Source: Pseudomonas tritici (GTDB lineage: Bacteria > Pseudomonadota > Gammaproteobacteria > Pseudomonadales > Pseudomonadaceae). Taken from it: 64,000 nucleotides of DNA. The DNA lies in NCBI RefSeq assembly GCF_014268275.3, contig NZ_CP077084.1, forward strand, positions 6,010,501-6,074,500. The letters are read 5' to 3'. The notes beneath the pieces were generated by a model. It ran no database searches and was not told the DNA's origin. It saw only the letters and a program-made list of their open reading frames with translations. The stretch's first letter is position 1, and the number at the start of each line of letters is the position of its first letter. The position numbers and the translations under genes were made by a program. Positions 9,626-17,763 of this stretch are shown piece by piece.

Positions 9626-10528
9626 ATGCGCTTGCGTCATATCGAAATCTTCCAGGCCATCCGCCAGACCGGCTCCGTCAGCGCCGCCGCGCAACTGCTG
9701 CATGTGTCGCAACCGGCGGTGACCAAGGTGTTGCAGCACGCCGAATTGCAGCTGGGCTTCCCGCTGTTTCTGCGCGTGCGCGGCAAGTTGCAGCCCACGC
9801 CGGAAGCCCTGGCGCTGGAAAGCGAAGTGGAAAAAGTCACAGAAAGCCTGCAAGGCGTGCGGCGCCTGGCCAAGAGTTTGCGCCGTGCACCGGGCCAGAG
9901 TGTGCGCATCGGCGCGATCCCGGCGCTGGCATTGTCGCTGCTGCCGCCAGCCATTCTTGAGTGGAAGCGCGATTACCCGGACATGGCCTGTGAGTTGTCC
10001 AGCGACCACAGCCGCGAGCTGGTGCAGAAGCTGCTGATGCGTGAGATTGACTTGGCGCTAACCCTCAACTTTTCCGGCCATCCAGGGCTGACCACGCAAG
10101 TGCTGGCCAACGGGGTGTTGGTGGCATTGGCGTCCAAAGGCTATTGGTCTGATGCGGAGCTGAGCAGCCCACTGCCCCTGGCTGATCTGGCGGGTACGCC
10201 GCTGATAGGTCTTTCCAGCGCCGACCCGCTGGCGGCTAAACTCGACAGCTACCTGGAAAACGTCGATCCGCCGCCAAGGGTGACGATCTCCGTACAAACC
10301 TACTCGCTGGCCCGTGCGATGGTGGAATCCGGCGCCGGCCTTACGGTGATCGACCCCTTCACCGCGCTCGGTGCTTCGACCGCCACCACCTGCATCCGCA
10401 CGCTCACTCCGCCGCTGCCGATCACGCTGTACGCCCTGACCCGCGCCGATGAACCGCCGCCGCATATGTTGGCTAATCTGCTGGAGATTTTCGGCCACCG
10501 CGCCCGAGAGCTGCTGGAACGGCTCTAA
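9626..10528 (+). CDS. LysR-family transcriptional regulator of the dadA-like module
   Basis: A 300-residue LysR regulator. The winged helix-turn-helix is at residues 1-60 (MRLRHIEIFQAIRQTGSVSAAAQ, then SQPAVTKVLQHAE) and the effector domain fills the rest. The start at 9626 gives the standard N-terminus; longer in-frame starts would add residues unlike any LysR protein. Transcribed divergently from the dadA-like gene across about 108 bases, it most likely controls that operon in response to an amino acid. The effector cannot be named. Confidence 0.88.
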   Translation: MRLRHIEIFQAIRQTGSVSAAAQLLHVSQPAVTKVLQHAELQLGFPLFLRVRGKLQPTPEALALESEVEKVTESLQGVRRLAKSLRRAPGQSVRIGAIPALALSLLPPAILEWKRDYPDMACELSSDHSRELVQKLLMREIDLALTLNFSGHPGLTTQVLANGVLVALASKGYWSDAELSSPLPLADLAGTPLIGLSSADPLAAKLDSYLENVDPPPRVTISVQTYSLARAMVESGAGLTVIDPFTALGASTATTCIRTLTPPLPITLYALTRADEPPPHMLANLLEIFGHRARELLERL

Positions 10529-10547
10529 CAGCGTACCGATGATCAAA

Positions 10548-10636
10548 TGTGGGAGCTGGCTTGCCTGCGATGAGGGAGTGTCAGTCACAAGGTTATTGAC
10601 TGAAACACCGCAATCGCAGGCAAGCCAGCTCCCACA
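10548..10636. repeat. REP inverted pair (GCTGGCTTGCC subtype)
   Basis: TGTGGGAGCTGGCTTGCCTG at the left is mirrored by CAGGCAAGCCAGCTCCCACA at the right, with about 49 bases between. It lies between the convergent stops of the LysR gene and the TrhA-like gene and could end both transcripts. Confidence 0.85.
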
Positions 10637-10639
10637 GGG

Positions 10640-11257
10640 TTACAGCACGTAATGCATGATCGCCACAAAGTGCAGCAGGCTGCCGCCAATCACAAACAAA
10701 TGCCAGATCCCATGGGAGTGCCGCAGGCGGTCCTCCAACGCAAAAAAGATGATGCCGACGGTGTACAACACCCCGCCCGCCGCCAGCCAGGTAAACCCTG
10801 CCGTGCCCAGCGCGGCGATCAGCGGCTTGACCGCCACCAGCACAATCCAGCCCATCACCGCATAAATCACGATCGACAGGATGCGCGCCTCGGAGCGCGG
10901 CTTGATCTCTTGCAGGATGCCGATCACCGCCAGCCCCCACACGATGCCGAACAGCGCCCAGCCCCACGGCCCTCTCAAGGTCACCAGACAAAACGGCGTG
11001 TAACTGCCGGCGATCAACAGATAGATCGAAAAGTGATCAACCTTCTGCATGATTTCTTTACGGCGGCCCTGCACGCTGTGATACACGGTGGACGCGCTGT
11101 ACAACACCAGCAGCGTAAAACCATAAATTGCCACGCTCACGATCTTCCAGGGACTGCCATCCAGGCTCGCCACCACCAACATCCACACTGCGCCTACAAA
11201 CGCCGCGATTGCACCGAGCAAATGGCTCCAGGCGTTGAATCGTTCCCCGTGGTACAT
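10640..11257 (-). CDS. TrhA/hemolysin-III family membrane protein
   Basis: A 205-residue protein of the hemolysin-III/PAQR superfamily with about seven membrane segments. Conserved family features are NAWSHLLGAI near the N-terminus, STVYHSVQGRR after the second or third segment, and LRHSHGIWHLFVIGGSLLHF at the C-terminus, where Ser, Asp and His residues probably bind a metal. E. coli TrhA (YqfA) affects membrane energetics; true haemolysis is not implied. It is monocistronic and transcribed divergently from mdcR. Confidence 0.9.
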   Translation of the reverse strand: MYHGERFNAWSHLLGAIAAFVGAVWMLVVASLDGSPWKIVSVAIYGFTLLVLYSASTVYHSVQGRRKEIMQKVDHFSIYLLIAGSYTPFCLVTLRGPWGWALFGIVWGLAVIGILQEIKPRSEARILSIVIYAVMGWIVLVAVKPLIAALGTAGFTWLAAGGVLYTVGIIFFALEDRLRHSHGIWHLFVIGGSLLHFVAIMHYVL

Positions 11258-11402
11258 CGTTCATCGACCTCCCGTAACCGTTATGGGTTGGCCGCCAAGC
11301 GTCCAGCCTTGCGCATAAGAGTGCAAGCGGCTTATGACGTTCCGGGGACGCCGGGCGGTTTTGCGGGCACAATTGTCGGCACTCGAACAAGAGCCCACGG
11401 CC

Positions 11403-12335
11403 ATGCTGATCGATGAAGAATTCACCCTCAAAAAGCTCGAAATCTTCCTGGCGTTCATGCGCACCGGCAACCTGGCCCGCGCCGCCGCCGAGCTGCAAAC
11501 CAGTAACGTCAGCGTGCACCGCGCCATCCACTCCCTGGAAAATGCGCTGCGCTGCCCACTGTTCAAACACGAAGGGCGCAACCTCACCCCGCTGGAAAGC
11601 GCCTACGTGTTGGAAGAGCGCGCACAGAAACTGGTGGCCGATGTGGTCGACAGCGTGCGCCTGACCCGCGAGGCCGCAGGTTTCTCCGCCGAACGCTTCA
11701 AGCTCGGCTCGCTGTATTCGCTCACGGTGAAGACCGTGCCGCAGCTGATCATGGGCCTGAAAATCCGTCGCAGCGAACTCAACATCGACCTGATCCTGGG
11801 CTCCAACTTCGACCTGCTCTACAAGCTCAAGAACATGGAGGTGGACGCGATCCTCATCTCGCTGGATGAGCACGCCAACGACCCCGACTGCGAACAGATC
11901 GCGCTGTTTACCGACGATATTTTCCTCGCCACTCCGGCCGAATCACCGTTCGACCGCGAGCAGGAAATTGACCTGGCCGATGTGCGCGACGCCACGTTCA
12001 TCACCCTCACCCAAGGCTTCGCTACCCACCAGGACGGCAATCGGGTGTTCAAGCAGGCGGGGTTCGAGCCGAAGGTGGCGATGCAAGTGAATGACATCTT
12101 CACCCTGCTGAGCATGGTCAGTTCAGGGGTGGGCTATGCGTTGCTGCCGGGCAGGATTGCGGCGGTGTATGAGAACCGCGTGAAGCTGATACCGCTGCAA
12201 CCCAGGTATCGGTTGCAGCAGCAGATTGGCGTGGTGTTCTTGAAGGCCAAGGAGCGCGACCCTAACTTGCTCGCGCTGTTGGCGGAGTGTCGGATGTATG
12301 CCAACCGGGGCGCTAACCCACCAGCCCGCGCATGA
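11403..12335 (+). CDS. mdcR: LysR-family regulator of malonate utilisation, MdcR
   Basis: A 310-residue LysR regulator. Its helix-turn-helix (LKKLEIFLAFMRTGNLARAA, then TSNVSVHRAIHSLE) and the C-terminal half match MdcR, the activator of malonate decarboxylase operons. ATG 11403 gives the standard N-terminus. It lies at the distal end of the mdc-mad cluster on the opposite strand, with its last 23 bases overlapping the end of madM. It therefore has to act in trans on the mdcA promoter some 7 kb away. Assignment rests on the sequence type plus location. Confidence 0.87.
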   Translation: MLIDEEFTLKKLEIFLAFMRTGNLARAAAELQTSNVSVHRAIHSLENALRCPLFKHEGRNLTPLESAYVLEERAQKLVADVVDSVRLTREAAGFSAERFKLGSLYSLTVKTVPQLIMGLKIRRSELNIDLILGSNFDLLYKLKNMEVDAILISLDEHANDPDCEQIALFTDDIFLATPAESPFDREQEIDLADVRDATFITLTQGFATHQDGNRVFKQAGFEPKVAMQVNDIFTLLSMVSSGVGYALLPGRIAAVYENRVKLIPLQPRYRLQQQIGVVFLKAKERDPNLLALLAECRMYANRGANPPARA

Positions 12336-13077
12336 TCAGAAACAACAGCGAAGGCCCCAGCAAACAGCCCAGCGCGGTATAAAACGCCGCGGTCAGGCAG
12401 CCGTAGGGCACCAGTTTCGGGTCGGTTGCGGCCAAGCCGCCAGCCACACCGCTGGAGGTGCCCATGAGCCCGCCGAAAATCACCGCGCTACGAGGGTTAT
12501 TCAAACCGATAAGCGGGGCAACGAACGGCGTCATCACCATCACCAGAATGGCCTTGATCAACCCGGCGGCGATCGACAGCGCCATCACTTCGGAACTGGC
12601 GCCAATCGCCGCACCGGTCACCGGGCCGACAATGTACGTCACGGCGCCGGCGCCGATGGTGGTCAGGCTCACGGCATCGGTGTAGCCAAACGCCATGGCC
12701 ACCCCGACGCCCGCGATGAACGATGAGCCCACGCCCACGAACAACGCCAATACCCCGACGTATCCTGCCCGTTTCAGCTCATCGACACTCACGCCAAACG
12801 CCGTGGCAACAATGGCAAAGTCGCGCAGCATCGCCCCGCCCAGCAGGCCAATACCCGACAACAACGGAATATCCACCACCCCCTTGGAGCCACCGGTAAA
12901 CGCACCGCCGACGTAAGACAGCACCAGACCCAACAGAATAGCGATGGCCGAGCCGTGCAGGCGGCCTTTGGTGAAGGTGTCAGAGATCCAGTAAGAGACC
13001 CACATGGTCAGCCCGATTACCGCAAAGCCACTGATCAGGCCGTAGCCAGTGATCACTTTCATCATTGATTCGTACAT
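12313..13077 (-). CDS. madM: Malonate transporter subunit MadM
   Basis: A 254-residue, very hydrophobic protein with about eight membrane segments, beginning MYESMMKVITGYGLISGFAV. With MadL it forms the two-subunit malonate:Na+ symporter that brings malonate into the cell. ATG 13077 lies five bases after the madL stop; a GTG at 13086 is possible. The 3' end overlaps the end of mdcR, which runs the other way, by 23 bases. Confidence 0.92.
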   Translation of the reverse strand: MYESMMKVITGYGLISGFAVIGLTMWVSYWISDTFTKGRLHGSAIAILLGLVLSYVGGAFTGGSKGVVDIPLLSGIGLLGGAMLRDFAIVATAFGVSVDELKRAGYVGVLALFVGVGSSFIAGVGVAMAFGYTDAVSLTTIGAGAVTYIVGPVTGAAIGASSEVMALSIAAGLIKAILVMVMTPFVAPLIGLNNPRSAVIFGGLMGTSSGVAGGLAATDPKLVPYGCLTAAFYTALGCLLGPSLLFLIMRGLVG

Positions 13078-13082
13078 GGCAA

Positions 13083-13475
13083 TCACCCGGCTTCTTTGGT
13101 GGGGACAACCGCGCTTGGCTCACGGTTGCCGATGCGCACCAGCACTGGCACCAGGGCAAAACCCAGCACCACCGCGAGTGTCCCAGCCAGAATCGCCATC
13201 GGGCCGCCACTGATTGCACCGTAGACGTTTTGCTGGGCAGCCATGGCCACCACGATCGGGATATAAATGGCCGCCCAGAAGCTCACGCCCTGCTCCGATT
13301 TACCGGTAAACAAGCCGCGCTTGGCGAGGTAACTGCCCAGCCCGATCAACAGCAACATAGCGATACCCACCCCGCCGACGTTGGCCGGAATGCCCATCCA
13401 TTTGCCCAGCAGTTCACCGACGAACAGGCCGGCCAACGTACAGAGCGCCAAAAACGCCACACCGTAAATAATCAT
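13083..13475 (-). CDS. madL: Malonate transporter subunit MadL
   Basis: A 130-residue protein with four membrane segments, starting MIIYGVAFLALCTLAGLFVGE. It is the small partner of MadM in malonate uptake. The ATG at 13475 is chosen because upstream in-frame sequence overlaps mdcH and is not hydrophobic. It follows mdcH by 67 bases, the largest gap inside the operon, so a separate level of control for transport is possible. Confidence 0.92.
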   Translation of the reverse strand: MIIYGVAFLALCTLAGLFVGELLGKWMGIPANVGGVGIAMLLLIGLGSYLAKRGLFTGKSEQGVSFWAAIYIPIVVAMAAQQNVYGAISGGPMAILAGTLAVVLGFALVPVLVRIGNREPSAVVPTKEAG

Positions 13476-13542
13476 TGTTGTTGTCCTCAAAGTGCTCGAT
13501 CGAAATTGTTGTTTTTGTGCTTCGACAGCCTTGGGTGGTGCT

Positions 13543-14442
13543 TTATCGGTGGCGGCGTTCCTCCTCTTGCAGCAGGGCCTGCAAGGTATCCAGGCGGGCG
13601 CCTTCATAGGCGATCACCGTGCCTTGTTCAAACACGCGGCGCGACAGGCCGGTGAGTACGGCGCCGGGGGGTAGTTCGATTTGCAGGCGCACGCCGCGCT
13701 CATAGGCGCTTTGCACGGTGCCGCGCCAGTCGACGACGCGGCACATATTGAGGGCCAGGTCGTCGCGTAGCTGTTCCGGGTTGTGAATAGGCCGCGCGCG
13801 CGTGCTGCTCAGGTAGGTAATGCGCGGCGCCTTGAGCGTAACGAATGCCTCGGCCAGCTCCTGCGCCGGTTGCTCCAGCAGCGCGCAATGGGACGGCACG
13901 CTGACGGCCAGGCGTTTGGCGATGCCGTTGCCTTTGATGCGGCTGGCGACCTGCCTCATGGCGGCGTCGCTCCCGGCGATCACGGTTTGGTTGTCGGCGT
14001 TGATATTGGCCAGGTACACCGGGGTTTCGGGGCTGTGGATATCAGCCAACAGATGTTCGACTGTGGATAACTCCGGGCCAATCAGGGCGGTCATTCCGTA
14101 GCCCTGTGGATAAGCGTTTTGCATCAGCTCACCGCGCAGGCTGACCAGTTTGATTGCGTCGTTGAAGTCCAGCGCGCCTGCGATCACCGCCGCCGGATAG
14201 GCACCGATGGACAGGCCCGCGACATAATCCGGCGTGTGTTGCAGCAGGCGCGCGTGGGCCACGCCAGCGATCAGCAGGCAAAGCTGAACAGCGCGGGTAT
14301 TCACCAGGGCTTGCGCCGAATCCAATGCGCGAACGTCCTCACCCAAGGCATCGCTGGCTTGCTCCAACACAGCGGCCGGCAACGCCTGGAGCATGCCTGG
14401 GCGTTGGGCGCCCTGGCCGGGGAAGACGAGAAGGCTGCTCAT
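13543..14442 (-). CDS. mdcH: Malonate decarboxylase epsilon subunit, malonyl-CoA:ACP transacylase
   Basis: A 299-residue acyltransferase of the FabD type: MSSLLVFPGQGAQRPGM at the start, GLSIGAYPAA carrying the catalytic serine, and SVPSHCALL with the catalytic histidine. It primes the malonate decarboxylase ACP with a malonyl group, which is then exchanged and decarboxylated. The start overlaps the mdcG stop as ATGA at 14439-14442, indicating translational coupling. Confidence 0.92.
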   Translation of the reverse strand: MSSLLVFPGQGAQRPGMLQALPAAVLEQASDALGEDVRALDSAQALVNTRAVQLCLLIAGVAHARLLQHTPDYVAGLSIGAYPAAVIAGALDFNDAIKLVSLRGELMQNAYPQGYGMTALIGPELSTVEHLLADIHSPETPVYLANINADNQTVIAGSDAAMRQVASRIKGNGIAKRLAVSVPSHCALLEQPAQELAEAFVTLKAPRITYLSSTRARPIHNPEQLRDDLALNMCRVVDWRGTVQSAYERGVRLQIELPPGAVLTGLSRRVFEQGTVIAYEGARLDTLQALLQEEERRHR

Positions 14443-15035
14443 GCCACGGCCTGCCATGGATCAAGCACGAGGTGCGCACCGCTGACGGTTTTGAGCAGCA
14501 CACGGCGTGACCCGCTCGCCCATTCGCGCAAGGCGACTGCACCGAAAGGGGTTTGCAGTTGCAGGTCCACGGCGCACTCCGCCGTTTCAAGAATCACCAA
14601 CAAATCTTCGGCATCACCTCGCGCCAATGGCTCGGGCGTGCGCACAATCAAATCCAGGTCGCTCTGGGCATGCAGCGCTTCGATACCCGTGGCCAGTTCG
14701 AAACCGGCGCTGCCAGTGACGCCCCAAGTTTCGTTCGCCAGCACCGTCTGCAGCGCCGCAAGTGCTCGCAGTGCGGGCAAGTTCCGTGGCGACGCCACGG
14801 CGCGCAAAGCTTCCGGTACTACGCACCGCTGCACCGCCGCGAAGGGCATTTCAGCAGCAAGCCGCTGCTCACGCAAACGCCCGCGCACACCCACTGCAAC
14901 CAGGCCCGGCTCGACGATGGCGCGACGCACCACCACCGGGTGACCGGCACCAATCACCTCCACTGCCCAGGCCGGCGCATCAGCAGGCAGGTGCGCCGGG
15001 GTCATGCCCCAGAGCAGGTCGTGCGCGTTCACCAT
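14439..15035 (-). CDS. mdcG: Malonate decarboxylase holo-ACP synthase, phosphoribosyl-dephospho-CoA transferase
   Basis: A 198-residue nucleotidyltransferase-like protein. The pair SDLDLIVRTPEPL supplies the acidic metal ligands, and the N-terminus (MVNAHDLLWGM) is typical of MdcG. It transfers the 2'-(5''-phosphoribosyl)-3'-dephospho-CoA group onto the serine of MdcC. Its start overlaps the end of mdcE by seven bases, and its stop overlaps the mdcH start. Confidence 0.92.
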   Translation of the reverse strand: MVNAHDLLWGMTPAHLPADAPAWAVEVIGAGHPVVVRRAIVEPGLVAVGVRGRLREQRLAAEMPFAAVQRCVVPEALRAVASPRNLPALRALAALQTVLANETWGVTGSAGFELATGIEALHAQSDLDLIVRTPEPLARGDAEDLLVILETAECAVDLQLQTPFGAVALREWASGSRRVLLKTVSGAHLVLDPWQAVA

Positions 15036-15799
15036 TGTTCCCGCAGCAGTTGGCGAACATGGCTGGACGCAGCGCGATTGGTTGCACCAAGGCGCCCGCT
15101 CAAATCACTGCCCCCGATATCCTTGATCGCACTCACCAGGCAATCGCTGACGCGCGCCACGTCTTCCGCCGTTGGCTGTTCGATCTGGCTGACCGACAAG
15201 GTCTCCCAAAGCAAACCGAGGCTGGCATAACTGTCGATGTCATAGGCCATCGGCGGCACGCTGGCGGCCAAGGCTTCCAGTTCTTCGACACTGCGCAGGG
15301 TCACCCGCGCCGCCGACGCCTTGCCCATGGCGTGCACCATCACACCGGGGTCGCGCAGGGCGATCAGGCGGTTGGCCTGGTACCCGTGGGCGAGGAATGC
15401 ACCGGACATGGCTTTACCTACCAGCAGCGCAATCACCGGATGCCCGGCCAGTCGCGCGCGGGCGTAGCTGTCAGCGGCGGCGGCCAGCGCCTGGTGGATG
15501 CCGAGGGCTTCTTCGCGACGTCCGTAGGCTTGGCTCGGCACATCGACGATGGCGATCAGCGGGCGCTTGTCGCCTTTCTCGATGGCTTCATCCACCGCCT
15601 TAGCGAGCCCCCAACCTTCCAGCAACCCGACTTCACCACTGCGTGCGCGGGGGAAGCGATTGTGTTCGTCGGTGACCACGGCCAGAAAGCGCACGGCGTG
15701 TTCGCCCACTACGCCGTCGGCCACTTTCAGAGAATCCGGCAAACCCGAAACAGGCGTCGCGCCGACGCTCAATGCGTTGAACCACTGCAAACCTCTCAT
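15029..15799 (-). CDS. mdcE: Malonate decarboxylase gamma subunit (carboxylyase)
   Basis: A 256-residue crotonase-like protein of the carboxyltransferase type. PVIALLVGKAMSGAFLAHGYQ and the surrounding glycines form the oxyanion-hole region. With MdcD it makes the heteromer that decarboxylates malonyl-S-ACP to acetyl-S-ACP. The start is ATG 15799, overlapping the mdcD stop as ATGA. Confidence 0.92.
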   Translation of the reverse strand: MRGLQWFNALSVGATPVSGLPDSLKVADGVVGEHAVRFLAVVTDEHNRFPRARSGEVGLLEGWGLAKAVDEAIEKGDKRPLIAIVDVPSQAYGRREEALGIHQALAAAADSYARARLAGHPVIALLVGKAMSGAFLAHGYQANRLIALRDPGVMVHAMGKASAARVTLRSVEELEALAASVPPMAYDIDSYASLGLLWETLSVSQIEQPTAEDVARVSDCLVSAIKDIGGSDLSGRLGATNRAASSHVRQLLREQW

Positions 15800-16638
15800 G
15801 AGCGTTCTCCTTGATACAGCTCGCGCACCGCCGCCGGGTCGATTTGCGGTGTGGTGTCCAATTCGGCCAGGCGCGCCAGGTAATATTCGGCCTGACGGCT
15901 GCGTTGCTGGGCGGGCAGGCCTTGTTCCAGCAGTGCGCTGACGGTCTGCTGAATCTGCGCCACATCGTCTGCCACATAACGGTCGGCCAGGCCGCTGTTG
16001 AAGCGCTGCTCACCGCCGGTAAGGCTCCAGATGAAAGGCCGGTCGCGGGAGTCATATTCTTCAAGCCCCGCTTCCTGTTCGATCACTTGCGGGCCATTCA
16101 GGCCCAGACGCGCTTCACGGGTGACCACGAGATAACTGCACAGCCCGGCCGCAATCGACATACCGCCAAAGCAACCGACACTGCCCGCCACCACGCCAAC
16201 TACCGGCTGGTATTGGCGCAGGTCGACAATCGCCGCATGGATATCCGCAATCGCCGCCAGGCCCAGGTTGGCCTCCTGCAAGCGCACGCCACCGGTTTCC
16301 AGCAGCAGGACTGCGCGGGTCGGAATGCCCTTGCGATTGTCTTCAGCCGCCAGCTCCAGAGCGCCTGCGATTTTTGCACCGCCGACTTCACCCAGGCTGC
16401 CGCCCTGGAAATTGCCTTCGATCGCCGCGATCACCACCGGCAAGCCAGCGATGCAGCCCTTGGCGATCACCACGCCGTCATCGGCTTGCGGCACCACGCC
16501 TTGACGGCTGAGCCACGGCGACATAACGCGCTGGAACGGGTCGATCAATTCGCGATAGGAACCTGCATCCAGCAGCGCCTTGGCCCGCTGCCGCGCACCC
16601 AATTCAACAAAGCTGTGTTTAGCGAGCAAGTCAGTCAT
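15796..16638 (-). CDS. mdcD: Malonate decarboxylase beta subunit (carboxylyase)
   Basis: A 280-residue carboxyltransferase-like subunit starting MTDLLAKHSFVELGARQRA. VGVVAGSVGCFGGMSIAAGL is the glycine-rich active-site loop. It pairs with MdcE to decarboxylate malonyl-S-ACP; these decarboxylases are cytoplasmic and biotin-independent. The ATG at 16638 overlaps the end of mdcC by eight bases. The longer in-frame reading upstream lies wholly over mdcC and is rejected. Confidence 0.92.
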   Translation of the reverse strand: MTDLLAKHSFVELGARQRAKALLDAGSYRELIDPFQRVMSPWLSRQGVVPQADDGVVIAKGCIAGLPVVIAAIEGNFQGGSLGEVGGAKIAGALELAAEDNRKGIPTRAVLLLETGGVRLQEANLGLAAIADIHAAIVDLRQYQPVVGVVAGSVGCFGGMSIAAGLCSYLVVTREARLGLNGPQVIEQEAGLEEYDSRDRPFIWSLTGGEQRFNSGLADRYVADDVAQIQQTVSALLEQGLPAQQRSRQAEYYLARLAELDTTPQIDPAAVRELYQGERS

Positions 16639-16930
16639 GACCAACCTCCTCGAAGCCTTGTTCCAGACGCAAACGCACCACGCCGGGGGTCGCGCCGAAA
16701 TCGTGGATATCAATCTTCAACGCCGGTGGCGTCTGCTCCTGGAAGATGCGTTCGAACAGATGCTGCCAGCGTTGCTCGGCGCCCTTCACCGAAGTCTGCA
16801 CCTGGATGGTCAGCGTGCCCGGCGTGCCTGGTTCCAGCAGCACTTCCAGGTCGCCCGAGCCGACACAACCCACCAGCGCGCGGCCTTTTGGCGGCTGCCC
16901 GGCGGGGAATTCAAAGGATAAGGTTTCCAT
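16631..16930 (-). CDS. mdcC: Malonate decarboxylase acyl carrier protein (delta subunit)
   Basis: A 99-residue acyl carrier protein, [16 protein letters not shown]. The serine of VGCVGSGDLEVLLEPG is the likely attachment point of the phosphoribosyl-dephospho-CoA arm, by analogy with CitD-type carriers. It carries malonyl and acetyl groups between MdcA and MdcD/E. The start at 16930 overlaps the mdcB stop as ATGA. Confidence 0.92.
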   Translation of the reverse strand: METLSFEFPAGQPPKGRALVGCVGSGDLEVLLEPGTPGTLTIQVQTSVKGAEQRWQHLFERIFQEQTPPALKIDIHDFGATPGVVRLRLEQGFEEVGHD

Positions 16931-17763
16931 CAAAACGCTCCGTCGAGACGATCGATAAACAGGCAGGCGGCCAACAGGTCAGCGGCGCCACCGGGGGAGG
17001 CATTCAGGGCCAGCAACTGGTTGTCCAGTTCGTGCAAGCTGCGACGCCCAGCGAGGCTTGCGCTGCCACCGGCGTCCAACACCGCTTGAGCGCCTTTTTG
17101 CATGGCATTCAACCCCTCGATACCCGCGCGGTAGAGCACGCAGGTGTCGGCCAGGTCAGTCATGATCGCGAGCAAGGCATCCAGGCGAGCGTTCTGTTCG
17201 CCGGTATTTTGCTGACGGCTTTTGCGCAGTTGCGGCAGGCCACGTTGCATCACGGAGGGGAAGCCGAGTTGCGCTTCCTCGCGGGCGCCGCGGGCGCCGT
17301 AGCGTTGGGCAACCTGGGCGCCGTGGCTCATGGGCTGGGGTGCGAAGCGGTCGTTGAGCAAGGCTAATCTGGCGGCGGTCAGCGTTATGGCGCGTGGTTC
17401 CAGAGCGGCGGCGGCGGTCAGCAAGCCGAGCGCCCAGATGGCACCACGATGGGTATTCACGTCGTTGGTGGTAGCGAGCATCGCCAACTCCCCTTCCCGG
17501 CCAATGCGCCCAAGGGCTTCGCGCAGGGGTAAACCGACCTCACCGAATTCGATAGCCGCCTCAGCCATCTCCTTGAACATCGGCCACAGCGACAGCGCCG
17601 AGGCGTGCATCAGGCCCAGGTGCAGATCGCTGTGGGCGCCGTTGCCACGCCGGTCCACCAACGCAGGTTTGGGTGACAGGTCCGCCTCGTCGATTAGCGC
17701 ATCGACGGCCATATCCGCCAGGCGTTCAGCCAGGCTCAGTTCATGCAGTTTGAGGGCGCGCAT
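16930..17763 (-). CDS. mdcB: Triphosphoribosyl-dephospho-CoA synthase MdcB
   Basis: A 277-residue CitG/MdcB protein that makes 2'-(5''-triphosphoribosyl)-3'-dephospho-CoA from ATP and dephospho-CoA, the precursor of the MdcC prosthetic group. Visible family features are [25 protein letters not shown] and [13 protein letters not shown] in the middle, and the C-terminal [18 protein letters not shown]. The start directly abuts the mdcA stop. Confidence 0.93.
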   Translation of the reverse strand: MRALKLHELSLAERLADMAVDALIDEADLSPKPALVDRRGNGAHSDLHLGLMHASALSLWPMFKEMAEAAIEFGEVGLPLREALGRIGREGELAMLATTNDVNTHRGAIWALGLLTAAAALEPRAITLTAARLALLNDRFAPQPMSHGAQVAQRYGARGAREEAQLGFPSVMQRGLPQLRKSRQQNTGEQNARLDALLAIMTDLADTCVLYRAGIEGLNAMQKGAQAVLDAGGSASLAGRRSLHELDNQLLALNASPGGAADLLAACLFIDRLDGAF

